NCBI GenBank assembly: GCA_034770075.1
Contig: CM068385.1
Location: forward strand, 77,120,272-77,184,271
From: Aralia elata
Taxonomy: Eukaryota; Streptophyta; Magnoliopsida; Apiales; Araliaceae
Direction: 5' to 3'
Length of the DNA: 64,000 nucleotides
The translations under genes and the position numbers were made by a program. This document shows, in pieces, positions 33,928-46,053 of the stretch. The notes under the pieces are model-generated. The model was given only the letters and a program-made list of their open reading frames with translations, was not told the origin of the DNA and did not search any database. Within the stretch, counting starts at the first letter, position 1, and every line of letters begins with the position of its first letter.

Positions 33928-34592
33928 TGTTAACGCCAAATTCTGACCGCTAGCCAAATCACCAAATAACGAGCCGAAAAGATGTTTAACAATGGAGGTT
34001 ATGCAATTGTTTTAGTGTGTGCCAGTATGTGTATATGAAAATAAAATAATAACATAAGAATTTTACGTGGAATCTCAATTGGAAAAAAATCACGGGAGAG
34101 ATCTCAGAAATCCACTATAAAAATAATAAGGAAGGTACAAACTCTCAACTGTGAAATAATTCATTTTCTCTACACCCTTATTCTTCTTTATTTGCTTTTT
34201 GCTTTTTGATGTTTTTCTCTCCGATGGAAGTATTCTGCTAACTCCTTTTTCTTGCTCGCCTCCCCCCGGTGTTTCTCCTAATTCGAGTTGCTTTACTATG
34301 TATGATATATAAATATATATCACATATTCACATGTAACCTGCTGAAAGGTTTTAAAGGAGAAAATGAAAAGACTTGCCAACTTTCTACCTTGGTTGCCCA
34401 ACCTTTTGTTACTTAGTGGCTCCCACCATTTCAACCTTTGTTTTCCAACCTTCTGCATTCCTTCCCATTTGTGTTGCATGTTATTCATATAATCAAAGTA
34501 ACCAAATTTCACAAGAATGATGATAGTGGAAGTGCGGGTCCCATTAGAGTCCTACTGAATATTATATCCCCATTAAAAATCATATCCTAACA
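33928..34592 (-). repeat. 5' LTR of outer element (uninterrupted)
   Basis: 665 bp, starts TGTTAACGCC and ends TCCTAACA on the plus strand. Right duplication GTGAT is at 34593-34597. Confidence 0.9.
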
Positions 34593-34659
34593 GTGATAGA
34601 CAAAGACTACAGTAAGACTAGCGCGCTTTGGCGTATTTTTGAAGGTTAATTAATAATTC

Positions 34660-35215
34660 GGCAAAACTAATGATTTTTTCACTGTACTTGACACGTTTTA
34701 CTTAATACACTACTGAACTTTTAAGTTTTCAAATTACACCATTAAACTAATTAATATTTTCAAATTGGGTCATTCCGTTACAAAAATTGGATGGACGTTA
34801 AATCTGGGAATTAAACTCTCAGCATGAAAGTATTTTTCCTCTTTTGCTCGTACTAATCTACCCAAATATCTTGATTTGATGTGTTTTGGGGAGTTTTCCT
34901 AAAGCAAAGTATAGAAAAGTGACTTTTTTGGAGATTAATTCCTAAATTTAAGGGTGAAGTAAAACAGAGTATAGAAAATTGACTTTCTTAGAGTTTTTTT
35001 AAAGCAGAGTATAGAAAATTGACTATGAAAAGAGAAAAAATACTTTCATGTTGAGAGTTTAATTCCTAGATTTAACGTTCATTCAATTTTTGTAACTAAA
35101 TGACCCAATTTAAAAATATTAATTAGTTTAATGGTGTAATTTGAAAAAATAAAAATTCAGTGGTGTATTAAGTAAAACGTGCCAAGTACAATAAAAAAAA
35201 ATCATTAGTTTTGCC
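34660..35215. mobile_element. Mutator-like foldback MITE (556 bp)
   Basis: Terminal inverted repeats of about 190 bp: it begins GGCAAAACTAATGATTTTTT and ends with the reverse complement. TTAATAATTC is duplicated exactly on both sides (34650-34659, 35216-35225). Long TIRs with a 9-10-bp target duplication are the hallmark of MULEs. Copies A and B lack it at the corresponding site, giving an empty-site comparison. No transposase inside. Confidence 0.9.
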
Positions 35216-35526
35216 TTAATAATTCATTAGATTTTTGGTCGTCGACTCGTCGTCACGAGGACTTCAGGTCTTGAATATTTGTTTTATGCTTAATTTTCCT
35301 ATAAAGAATCACTGGACTTAACTTGTGGGCTTTGTTTCAGATGTGTGGACTGGAGGAGAGCTAGTGCATTTCCTCTCCAACGGAGAGAGAGGCACAAGTC
35401 ATGCACTAAAAACCAACAAAGATCGACTTGTTCAACGAAGAAACACTGGACTTAACTTGTGGGCTTATTTTGTTCAGTCTTTTTGGATGTTTTTCAAGGA
35501 AAAAAAAATTAGTGTAGGAATTTAAA

Positions 35527-35754
35527 TACTCCCTCTGTTTTAGTTTGATTTTTTAAATTAAATTGATTACTTTAAAATCAAAATTTATACTATTTCTTAC
35601 AAATATAAAGGGAGAAACTGTAACCATAAAAAACTACATCGAATTTACTATTAACTCCAATTGTTCATGACTTCAAAATTATTTAATTATTAGTTCAAAA
35701 ATGATTAATTTGACTTGAAAAGTCAAACTAAACCAGTCTTTATGGGACGGAGTA
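35527..35754. mobile_element. Stowaway MITE (about 228 bp)
   Basis: Inverted ends TACTCCCTCTGTTTTAGTTT and, from the right on the other strand, TACTCCGTCCCATAAAGACT..., with TA at both borders. Inner 'tagtttgatt'/'agtcaaacta' also pair. Confidence 0.85.
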
Positions 35755-36857
35755 ACAGTTTATGTCAATTTACTTTAAAATGAAATGAATTTATTTCATT
35801 TTATAATTTACAAGAAGTGTAAAGGCTACAAGAAGCAATTACAGGAAGAAGTATAAGAGCAACAAAGGAAAGGAGAAGGAGACAAGTAGCTAAGCAAGGA
35901 AAAGGATTATGTTTTTTGTAATGCTTAATACAATTATATGGAACTTGATATTGCTACTAGACTTCTTTAATGTTATATGAATATTAATGTTGATTATGCA
36001 ATTTGTTATATAGAATGTATTGATGTAAAGGTATTGGTTTTATACTAGTGGGATGGTATTAATTGTTTATGCAAGTGAATAGTAGGTTAGAGTGAGGATA
36101 ACAAATTATATAAGGATAATATGTAAAATTAGTGTTTTATATCATCTAATAGTAAGATGCTATATAGGTAAATTTAGGAGAAAATCAAGAGATTTGAATA
36201 GTAATAATATATTTTGTAATTATTATTTACCATAATAAAATTGTTTAGTTAATTATACTGGATTTAAAATTCTTGATTTTCTTTTAATACCTACATGACA
36301 TGTTGCGATTGAATGGTGTAAAATAGTAATTTTATATATCATGCTTGTATAATTATTTTCGTGAAAGAGTTGCTAGAATGATGTACATTCAAAAAAAAAG
36401 AAAAAAAAAATAGAAGAATGATATGTAGACTGTAGTTTGATTGTATACTGAAGTAAAATTGTGCAGTCGCATTGTTCCAATGCACACCACTTTTATAATT
36501 TACACTTCCAATGCATATCAATATATCTTGTCAACTCATAGCAAAGTGTTGCAATGTATTTTAATTCATGTCAAAGTATAGTTAATGTCTTAATTCATAC
36601 ACATCAGTAGACCAACTTTGTATAGAGGTGGAAATGAAATCAAAATTTTAAACCCAAATAACATTAGGTTAATACTTGAAAGAATTATTTTTTGTTATGT
36701 ATTACGACAAATTTATATCGAATTATAATTGTGAAGCTTATTAATTCATAAGATTAGTAAGAATTATAAGAGGGCTTACTTATTACACATCTATCTAGAA
36801 AGGTTACCACTAATATTTATCCACGTAACTGGTAATAAAAAGTGGACGTAAATATTT

Positions 36858-36858
<1 letters not shown>

Positions 36859-36902
<44 letters not shown>
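36859..36902. repeat. (AT)n microsatellite
   Basis: About 44 bases of AT repeat, seen directly. Confidence 0.95.
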
Positions 36903-36908
<6 letters not shown>

Positions 36909-37189
36909 CTTAGTTTTTTTCAGCAATATTTGCTTGGGCACCATTTTCCCTCACTTCACAACAACAAACACACACACGTACCACCAAAAAAAACAAATGA
37001 TACAAACAAGTTAAGCAAAAAAAAAAACAAATGATACAAACAAGCTAAGCAACATTATTTTAATGTAGCTTAGCACAGAGTTTCTTCATGTACGTTCAAT
37101 CTCATTCTCCAACTTCTGTATTGTGCTTTCACCTTTCCTAAATTGATTGCCGACATTCGTCCTCCCCTTAAAATACACAAACTCACCAA

Positions 37190-38720
37190 CCCCATGTGAA
37201 GCATTGACAACATAAATAATAATTCATAATACATGAATAATGATTATTATGATAATTAATTAAATGCAGAATAAACATTTTATTAAAATTTTGAAAATAT
37301 AATGGTAGTTATTAAATATTTATCTAATTAATAAATTGTTGAATTATATATTATAGGTTCCTTTTGATCAGTTATTAAGCTAAACATTTTGAATAGAATG
37401 TAGATTTATTTAATTATGATTATGAGAAGGTAATTACTTTAATTTTATTTAGCTTGGATAAATTCATCGAAATTCTAATCCAAATAGAATTATGAAACTT
37501 AAGGTTTAATAAATTTAATTTAGTTATGACAATTAGTTAGTAATGAATTCACTATAATTTTTGAACTAATTTACAACTACTACTAAAATTTAGATTTATT
37601 ATTAATGCAATTAATCATGTGATTTGATAATTTTTAAATTTTAATAAATTTAAAATATTAATTTAATAATAAAATTCACGACTAATACTAATATAATCAA
37701 ATCACATAAGTTATTAAGAGATTTTTCAAGATCTTAATAAAATTTTGCTACATAAAATTTGTTAAAATATATTATCTTACATAAGATTGTGATAGGAAAA
37801 GCTTATAATAAAATTAGTAGATACAAAAATAAAAATTATTTTAAAATATCCTTTTTCCTATCAGAGATATAAAAACAAAAGACACTTTCTTTTTTCCTTA
37901 CAGGTTAGGTTTTATTTTATTTTTATTTTTTTGAATTCTTTACAAATTTGGAAAATATTGAATTGTTTCAAATTTAGATAGGACTTTTACTAATTTGAAT
38001 AGGAAAGAAAAAATTGAACAAAAAATTTGTGAAACTAAGTTTGTACTTTTAATTATATACAAGCTCACTAACCGAGTTGCAAAGCATGAGCGACATGGAT
38101 AATGGTTCATTATGTTAATTATTAAAATAATTAATTAAATATAGAATAAATATTTAATTAGAATTTTGAAAAGATAGTTTTAGTTATTAAATTATTAAAT
38201 ATTTGTCTAAATAATAAATTGTTGAATTATATATTGTATGTTCTTGGGATCAGTTATTAAGCTAAACATTTGAATGGTATGTAAATTTATTTAGTTATGA
38301 TTATGAAAAAATAATGATGTATATTTAAGTTTGTAATGTAATTCTGCATTAGTGTTTATATTAACAAAATTTACTTAAAATTCTTATCCGAATAGAACTA
38401 TGAATCACTATAATTTTTCAAATAATTTTTTAGTTATTGTGTTTTAAAAAAATTCACTATATTATTAATATAATTAATCATATGATTTGATAAAATTTCA
38501 AGTTTTAATTTGGTTGGGTTTCATTTGAATACTTTACAAATTTGGATTCTAAAAATTTAATTATTATAAATATGTATAGTATTTATACTAATTTGAATAT
38601 GAAAGAAAAAGATCTCCTTTTTTCAGTTCCTATTAGAAATAGAAATATTTTTTTAATTTGAATAGTATTTAATTGATACAAATTTGGATAGAAAAGCTGA
38701 ACAAAAAATTGGTAAAACCA
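37190..38720. repeat. AT-rich tandem duplication, ~900-bp unit
   Basis: Blocks 'aaattgttgaattatatatt', 'tcagttattaagctaaacat' and 'aattaattaaatrnagaata' (the last with variation) occur in the same order at about 37255-37430 and about 38140-38320. Diverged. No gene in 36700-39390. Confidence 0.7.
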
Positions 38721-39466
38721 AGCCAAGTTTATGTTTTTAATTATATAGTTAATCAGGGAGAGGGGAGAAAATAATTGCTATTTTTAAGTTGTGTCACAAT
38801 TTTTTCCCCCTTTGCGTTTATAAGTTTGGTTTTTATTATAATTGTCATTCCTGATTTTTTTTTCTATCTATCTCTAAAATTTGATAAAACTCCTATTATA
38901 TCCTTATGATAATTGTACACACAATACGTGTGTCACTGAGACTCGTGCATACATATTAGAATTTATTCCATTACACCTATTTACCGGTTTCTTCTAATAC
39001 ACATTTAGAGAAACGAAAATGATATATCTTATTATTTTATGTGTCGATTTTTTTGTTATGAATTACGTGAATAATTATAGTTGATAATATTTTAACAATG
39101 TATTTGATATAGTGGACCAACCTTATAGTCCTACTCAATCCTATGTGTTAATATATGTCGCAATTGCAATTAATTTAACATAATGGGACTCTTAGCGAAA
39201 TAAATATTGCATTTTGCAACACAATAAACTCCGTCCAATATAATTAATGACACAATAAAATCCGACACAAATAATTACGTCGCTAGTACTATTATTAAAA
39301 ATAATATTTGTGTCGCTAAATGTCTATACAAAAATTAAAGGATAAATGTAATATTGGAAGGGATCATAATTTAGTATGTATTAAGAATAGTACTCCCTTC
39401 GTCCAAGTTTACTTGTCCAAATTTTTTTTGGTTTGTCCAAATTTATTTGTCCTATTTCTATTTTAA

Positions 39467-39731
39467 TACTTCCTCTGTTACGAATTATAAGATCACTATT
39501 AACTTTCTAAAAGTCAACTTGAAATATTTTCAAATTTAAAGTTGACATGATTCATTTAAATTTTCAAAATAATAAATCTTATTAGTTAGTTGTACTTTTT
39601 ACGTAGTTTATGATATTCATAATTGTAATGACATAAACTAAATGAATTCACGTCAATTTTGAGTTTGAAAATATTTAAAATTGACTTTTCAAAAGTCAAT
39701 ATTAATCTTATAATTTAGAACGGAAAGAGTA
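39467..39731. mobile_element. Stowaway-like MITE inside the outer MITE
   Basis: Inverted ends TACTTCCTCTGTTACGAATT and TACTCTTTCCGTTCTAAATT (other strand), both followed by 'ATAAGAT', with TA borders. Inner 'aaaagtcaa' blocks near both ends also pair. Confidence 0.87.
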
Positions 39732-39771
39732 TTATTTTTGACCTTATTTTTCTAATGCTATCCTCATTAAC

Positions 39772-39984
39772 TGTCAACCAGTATATTGAGAATTTTTTTA
39801 CTTTTCATTCATATTCTTATTCTTCTCTACAAGAGGAATATATAGAAGTATACAAGATTGGAGGACAAGTAATACATTACCTTAAATAGGAAATTATCCT
39901 AAAATATGGGATTACAATCAATTATCCTAATATTTCGCCTGACTAATAGCTATTCTAAAATAAGAAATACAGCTCATGCTGACA
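39772..39984 (-). repeat. 3' LTR of copia element
   Basis: 213 bp; four differences from the other LTR, about 98% identity. Polypurine tract at 39985-39995 on the minus strand. Confidence 0.95.
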
Positions 39985-40084
39985 CTCCCCCTCAAGTTGG
40001 AGCATAGATATCTATCATGCCCAACTTGCTAATTGCATCATGGAACGCCCTCCCTGAAACTGCCTTTGTGAGAACGTCAGCCAA

Positions 40085-41581
40085 CTAGTCTTCGGACCGA
40101 ACAAACGGAAATTGTATAACTTTTCGATCAAGATTCTCCTTAATAAAATGACGGTCAACTTCAACATGTTTTGTACGATCATGTTGAACCGGATTATGTG
40201 CAATTTCAATGGCTGCCTTATTATCACAATGTAAACTCATAGGTTTTTCATAGTCAACCCCCAAATCTTGTAATACATTTTTAACCCATAGTAATTCGCA
40301 CACACCATGAGCCATACCTCGGTATTCAGCTTCTGCACTTGATCTAGCAACTACCTTCTGTTTCTTGCTTCTCCAAGTGACAAGATTACCTTCTACAAAA
40401 GTAAAATAACCCGATGTGGACTTCCTATTAGTCTGATTCCCTGCCCAATCAGAATCTGTATATCCTTCAATTTCATGGACCCCATTCTTCGAGAATAACA
40501 ATCCTCTTCCTGATGCACTCTTCAAATACTTCAAGATTTGATACACTGCATTCATATGTTCTTCACTCGGAGCATGCATGAACTGGCTCACCACACTTAC
40601 TGCATAGGCTATGTCCGGCCTTGTATGTGACAGATAGATTAATTTCCCAACTAACCATTGATAACGCCCTTTGTCAGTTGAGACCTGATCCACCGACTCT
40701 CCAAGCTTGTGATTCATCTTTATGGGTGTCTCTACAGGTTTGCAGGCTAACATTCCAGTCTCAGTTAAAAAATCTAGCACATATTTTCGTTGTGATAGGA
40801 CTATTCCATCCTTCGACCTTGAGATCTCGATTCCTAAGAAGTACTTAAGTTGACCAAGATCTTTCATTTCAAATTTTGATGTCAAATACTCTTGTAATGC
40901 TTTTCTCTCACCTGGATCATCTCCTGTCAAGACCATATCATCCACATATACAATCAATGTTGTTACCTTCCCCTCTTTGTGTTTTATAAACAAAGTGTGA
41001 TCCGAATTACTTTGTTTATAACCAAATTCCTTCATTGTGGAGGAGAACCTTCCGAATCAAGCCTGGGGTGACTGTTTCAGACCATACAACGCCTTCTTCA
41101 ATTTACATACTTCAGTTTTACACGAAGATTTGCGTTTAGCTCCAGGTGGTAACTCCATGTAGACTTTTTCCTCTAAATCTCCATTGAGGAAAGCTTTTTT
41201 GACGTCGAATTGTTGCAAAGGCCAATCTCGATTTGCTGCTATGGATATAAGAATGCGGATGGTATTAATTTTTGCAACCGGAGCAAAAGTCTCTTGATAA
41301 TCCACTCCATACTTCTGTGTGTACCCCTTTGCAACTAACCTCGCTTTATACCTATCGATACTGCCATCAGCTTTGAGCTTCACTGTGAACACCCATCTAC
41401 ACCCAACCGTCTTCTTCCTTTTGGGTAATGGACAAAGTTCCCAAGTGTTATTCCTCTGAAGAGCCTTCATTTCTTCATTCATTGCCCTAGTCCACTTTGT
41501 CTCTACCAATGCATCCTGTACACTACTAAGAATAGACACAGTGGACAATTGATTTACAGAAAAAACATACGATTCTGACAA
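40085..41581 (-). pseudogene. Copia reverse transcriptase and RNase H
   Basis: First frame (41581-41057): NTWELCPLPKRKKTVGCRWV, YKARLVAKGYTQ, QFDVKKAFLNGDLEEKVYM, ALYGLKQS. After a break the second frame (41035-40085) has DHTLFIKHKEG, YVDDMVLTGDD (catalytic YVDD intact), YFLGIEIS, and RNase H motifs YTDSDWAGN, KSTSGYFTF, SSAEAEYR, CDNKAAIEIAHN and RTKHVEVDRHF. The domains themselves look near-complete; one break at about 41036-41056 ends translation. The C-terminus FPFVRSED stops just short of the left LTR. Confidence 0.9.
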
Positions 41582-41783
41582 CCTATGAGGGGAAACGTAA
41601 TTACTAATTGGGTACTTAGTCTTGGCTTTGGGATCAGGTTCATATTGTTTCTTCGGGACTCCTCTATTTGACCTCTGTGGATATTTATTTGTTACGTCTT
41701 CTGCACGACCGGAAATTCATTAGGTTCATCAAGAATGGGGTTAAGATTTACCTGAGGGAGAACATTTTGGGTTGATCCTTTGG

Positions 41784-42829
41784 TTAATGGTGTAGACGTG
41801 GGCAACTCTGGAGACGAAGGGGGGTCATTGCTGGAACTTCTCTGATCTGTGCACAATTCTGGGTCAGCCCCACGGCCTGGGATATTGGGCGCATTACTGG
41901 AATTTTCAAAATATGACTCTCCCCATTTTCCTCCAATTCGAATAATTCCTTTCCACCATCTTTATTCTCTTCACTATGACTCTCTCCCTGAAGAGAAGAC
42001 CCAGAAACTTCCCCTGAATAGTATGGTTCCAATTCACGAAACGAAGTATCCAAGGTCACATGTAACTTCCGGGTTTGAGGATCGTAACACCGATATCCCT
42101 TCTGAAATTCCGAGTAACCTACAAAGACACACCGTTTGGCACATGGATCAAGTTTACTCTGCAGGACTTTAGGCACGTGAACATATACCGTACATCCAAA
42201 CACTCGTGGTTCAAGATTCGGGAGATGAGGAATGGAAAGTAAAAGATTGCATTTTTTGTTGGGGAGTTTGAAATGCTATCACACGAGATGGTGTCCTGTT
42301 GATTAAATAGGCAGCCGATTTAACTGCCTCACCCCAATAGAACTTTGGCATATTCATGCCAAAAAAAGAGAGGCCCTAACTATTTCATTAATCTGTCTAT
42401 TCTTTCGCTCTGCCAGTCCATTTTGCTGTGGAGTATAGGTGCAGGAGGTTTGATGTCGAATTCCATGGTGGCCCAAAAAATGCCTAAAACTTGATCCACA
42501 AACTCTTTACCATTGTCAGATTGAAGCGTACGAATCTGCCTTTGGTATTGAGTCGTCACCATTTTATGAAATTCCTGAAAAGTTGTACCTAGATCACTCT
42601 TATTTCGAAGAAGAGATATCCAGGTCATTCGAGTACATTCATCAATAAACATAACAAAATAACGAGCATTAGAAAATGAAAGAATTTTTTCAGGACCCCA
42701 AACATCTGAGTGAATAACCGCGAAAGGTTCTGAACTTTTATTAAAACTTGGTAAATAAGAAATACGATGGCTCTTGGCCAGTTCACAAATTTCACAATGA
42801 AAATCTAAATTACTGAAACCTGAAAACAA
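41784..42829 (-). pseudogene. Copia integrase region
   Basis: 42829-42380 carries the zinc-finger end CEICELAKSHR, the catalytic-core start IHSDVWGP, FVMFIDECTR and TLQSDNGKEFV. Breaks follow near 42380 and 42210. 42203-41784 carries the usual downstream block FGCTVYVHVP, CVFVGYSEFQKGYRCYDP. The stretch 41582-41783 is a further broken linker. The DD(E) core is incomplete in any single frame. Confidence 0.88.
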
Positions 42830-42908
42830 ATGCGGTTGTAACTTCTTAAGATAACCAAAGGAGAGATGCCCTAGCCTTCGGTGCCATAACCATACGGTTG
42901 CTCGAGCT

Positions 42909-43649
42909 TTATCTCCACTGCTTGTTTGGTTCGCTTGACTGAACTGTGACCCCCCCTTTTTCTGTCAACTCTAAATAATAAAGTTTGCCTCGTCTAACAC
43001 CATAACCAAGAATCTTCCGAGTTAGAATGTCCTGAAAAACACAAAAGGAAGGCCAAAAAATTACAGTGCATGCAAGAGTAGAGGTAATTTGACTAACAGA
43101 AAGAAGGTTATGTTTAAGGGATGGAACAACAAGAACAATATCTAAGGTGAGTAAATTGGACAAAGTGATGGACCCCTCCCTAGTAATAGGAGAGGTACTA
43201 CCATTAGCTGTGGAAATAACTGACTTAGAAGGAGGTTTAAGAGATTTTAACTGACTAGCGTCCCTAGTCATATGATCGGATACACCTGTATCAGTAATCC
43301 AAGTACTATTCTTAGAAGTCACAGAGAGTACAGAAGCGTTACCAAGCATACCTGGGTGAACAACATTCGCTTTAGGTTGCACCTGTTCTTCTTCCGTAGA
43401 AGTCACCATGACTTTTCCTCCAATATTCTTTCGAGACTTCTTTGTAAAATCCCACCAGTTAGGATAGCCAATAATCTCATAGCATCGTTGTTTCGAATGG
43501 CCCGATTCACCACAATGCGTACATACTAGCCCTCCAGATTTTCCAGTAGCTGGATTACTCCGATTTTTCGAAGGACCTGATGATGGTCCTTGGCGAGTTC
43601 GATTTGCTATCATCGCCGAGCTCTCAGAGATTTGATGAGATCTTCCCAT
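42909..43649 (-). pseudogene. Copia zinc knuckle and protease
   Basis: CCHC zinc knuckle CTHCGESGHSKQRC at about residues 39-52. Protease motif WITDTGVSDHMT at about 115-126 and LLSVSQ at about 183 precede the GAG-pre-integrase segment. The frame ends before the integrase zinc finger; breaks separate it from gag upstream and integrase downstream. Confidence 0.9.
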
Positions 43650-44323
43650 CGTCTGCTTCTACTGATACTCTCTCCGAACCTATGCATACGCACTCTCGAG
43701 ATCAAGCTTTGGATCCTTTCGCAAGATTTCTCCACGAACCTGTTCAAAAACAGAGTCAAGTTCGCTTAGAAAAATATGAACTTGAATCCTTGTCATGGCG
43801 AGTGCAATTGAACCACTCCTTCAACTGTTCCTGCATGTGATATAGTCCTGTGATCAATCTCCTGAAAAATAGCAACAAGTTCATTATAGTGCGTTAGCAG
43901 AGGACGTCCATTCTGCTTGGTAGAAAAAGACTGCTGATTCAATTCAAAAATACACGTTTCATCCGATCCGTCATAGAAGGTTCTAGACATCGCCTCCCAT
44001 ATTTCTTTAGCCGTGGGAAGACGAATAAATCGTTGCATCAACGATGGGCTCATCGAGTCAATGAGCCAACTCTTGACTCGATGATTTTCGGTTATCCATG
44101 CCCCCAACTTCGAATCACTAGGTGCGGGTTTTGTCACTTTTCCGGTGAGATACCCAACCTTGTTATGAGAGCCAATCCGCATCTCCATGAGTTGAGACCA
44201 TAACGAGTAATTAGTCTCATCCAGTATAATTTCGGTTGGAAGTGCAGAATTGTCTTGATGGACTATGATCTGCAGTGCCGGAGTTGAGGTTGGTACGGTA
44301 GCTGTATCTGAAGTAATTGCCAT
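43650..44323 (-). pseudogene. Copia gag N-terminal region
   Basis: ATG at 44323. Motifs NYSLWSQLMEMRIGSHNK, GYLTGKVTKP, RVKSWLIDSM and AKEIWEAMSRTFYDG are typical of the retrotransposon gag (UBN2-type) of RE1-like copia. Intact to 43793, then frame breaks before the zinc knuckle. Confidence 0.9.
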
Positions 44324-44415
44324 TTAGACTAACAACAGAAAAAAGGTTCGGACTACGATATTCAGGATACGAAATACGAATAAGGAAAAAATTTCTTAGA
44401 ACTGCTTTGATACCA

Positions 44416-44628
44416 TGTCAACCAGTATATTGAGGATTTTTTTACTTTTCATTCATATTCTTATTCTTCTCTACAAGAGGAATATATAGAAGTATACAAG
44501 ATTGGAGGACAAGTAATACATTACCTTAAATAGGAAATTACCCTAAACTATGGGATTACAATCAATTATCCTAATATTTAGCCTGACTAATAGCTATTCT
44601 AAAATAAGAAATACAGCTCATGCTGACA
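44416..44628 (-). repeat. 5' LTR of copia element
   Basis: 213 bp, TGTCA...TGACA. Immediately left on the plus strand is the complement of TGGTATCAAAGCAG (PBS, about 44402-44415). Confidence 0.95.
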
Positions 44629-44894
44629 TTAACTTATTGAAAAATTTTATTGGAAACAAAATAACATACATTGAAAAAATAAACACTATTAACTTTGACA
44701 TTAGAAGTACAACCACGCTCTTTTTTCCCCTTCTCTCTCTTCTCTATTGTATTATTCCAATAAAGACTTAAGAGATTAATTAAAATAAAAAAGATGACAA
44801 TAAAGTAGTTAAGATGGATAATTTAGAGGTAATTTTTTTTCTTAAAAGGCATGTATTTTTAAATTAGGACAAATAAAATTGGATGAAAGGAATA

Positions 44895-45340
44895 TTTATT
44901 TATAAAAATAATAAATGAGATAAATTATTTGTATTAATTTATTACTATAAATTATTTTATATGATGATTAATCTGTTATTTAATTACATATACTAATTGT
45001 TATTATTTTCATTCAGCATCTTTAAAGAGGTTAGATAATATCATATTTCCACTGGAGATCAAATAGCCTTGCACAATAATTCGGGGTGATCTTTCAGTTT
45101 GAGCATGGAAGAATTATATAAGAGGACACCTCTTATAAAAAGGTATATATACTTTCGGTTAGATTATGCTTTTTCCACTAATTTCATCCTACCACTCTTT
45201 GCAATTTTTACCTTTTAACATTTGGTTCTAAAACCAATCATTACGTTTTATCTGTTACTGACAAGATTGATGCAAAAATTGCAAATTATCTGTACTATAT
45301 TAACAATTTAAGAAACAAAAATTTATTGTATATATTTTGA
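44895..45340. repeat. Right part of the segment duplicated at 7.4-8.6 kb
   Basis: From about 44955 it matches 7900-7975 and 8262-8570, including 'aataattcggggtgatcttt' and 'cctcttataaaaag' (promoter-like). No open frame continues. The rest up to 45556 is unremarkable. Confidence 0.72.
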
Positions 45341-45556
45341 TCTGAACTCTATACTAGATCGTAAGAAATAATCTCACATCGGTTGTAAAGTTAATATAAG
45401 CCTTAACTTTTCCCCTTGAATAACTAGCTTTTCAAGGTAGGTCAAATGAGTTAAGATTTGTATCATTTGTGCTTTCATTGAGAGCTCATACTTGCAAGTT
45501 GGGACTTATAATTGACAGAAATTACAATTCTTAATCATGTCCTTTATATTCTGTTC

Positions 45557-46053
45557 TGTTAACGCCAAGATTCCGCTGCGTGTCCAATCACCAAAATACG
45601 CGCTTAATCCTACACAAAAACGAAACCACACTCAGAGAGCTGACGGACTGAGCTGCCGGTAGATAGCTCCGGTGTGAGAATAAGTACAAGTTGCTCAGGG
45701 TATTAACAATAGAGATTTAGCGCTTTAGTGGGCAAAAAGTCATTACTTGTGAATTAGGGTTTAGCCTTGTATTTATAGTAGATCACACTTCCTTTATCGC
45801 TGTCCCCAAATTGTAGTATGACTCCTAATCATGGTAATTACCTATAATTGGATAGAACTCAATCTCCTTAAAGAAAGGAAGTTGGATATAATCCTAACTA
45901 TTTCCTTAGAAACTGGAAGTTATATGAAGTTCGGACTATAGATTCTTTAATAGTTAGATCTCCCAATCAGAATATACCTCTATATGGGGACGATTCATCC
46001 ACGTAAGATAGGTCCCACCGAATCATCCGAGTCCACAAAATCATGCCCCAACA
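45557..46053 (-). repeat. 3' LTR of TR-GAG-like element
   Basis: Starts TGTTAACGCCAAGATTCCG and ends TGCCCCAACA on the plus strand; matches the right LTR on both sides of its insertion. The purine tract adjoins at 46054. Confidence 0.9.

Larger units (their letters stand above)
25144..34592 (-). mobile_element. Non-autonomous LTR retroelement with non-coding tandem-repeat interior, split by a gypsy element
   Basis: Outer LTRs are 25144-25767 joined to 31989-32024, and 33928-34592 (665 bp). Both start TGTTAACGCC and end CATATCCTAACA on the plus strand. GTGAT flanks both sides (25139-25143 and 34593-34597). The PBS-like TTGGCACTAGAAGGAG lies beside the right LTR on the minus strand and a purine-rich tract beside the left LTR, so the element points left. 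The interior (32025-33927) holds only tandem arrays and no gag or pol, as in LARD/TRIM-type elements. LTR identity is about 90% by eye, so it is older than the element nested in it. Confidence 0.88.
34593..36700. repeat. Upstream repeat copy C, right part
   Basis: Resumes copy C: 'agacaaagactacagtaag', then (after a foldback insertion) 'gacttcaggtcttgaatatt', 'tttcagatgtgtggactgga', and at about 36470-36610 the block also found at 24100-24260. Contains the MULE-like element, a MITE and an AT microsatellite-free stretch; no gene. Confidence 0.7.
39772..44628 (-). mobile_element. Ty1/copia LTR retrotransposon, recent but with broken coding region
   Basis: Short LTRs of 213 bp (39772-39984 and 44416-44628) start TGTCA and end TGACA and differ at four positions. 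TTAAC flanks both (39767-39771, 44629-44633). On the minus strand the PBS TGGTATCAAAGCAG follows the right LTR and the polypurine tract TTGAGGGGGAG precedes the left LTR. The interior encodes, in copia order, gag, zinc knuckle, protease, integrase, RT and RNase H, with several frame breaks. It cannot encode its own full machinery now; moderate confidence that it is RE1-like. Confidence 0.95.
39391..44894. mobile_element. Stowaway-like MITE split by a second MITE and a copia element
   Basis: Left end TACTCCCTTCGTCCAAGTTT (39391) and right end, read on the other strand from 44894, TATTCCTTTCATCCAATTTT. 'cttgtccaaatt' and its partner 'aaattaggacaaataaa' continue the pairing. Removing the two inner insertions leaves an element of about 380 bp. 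Confidence 0.8.
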
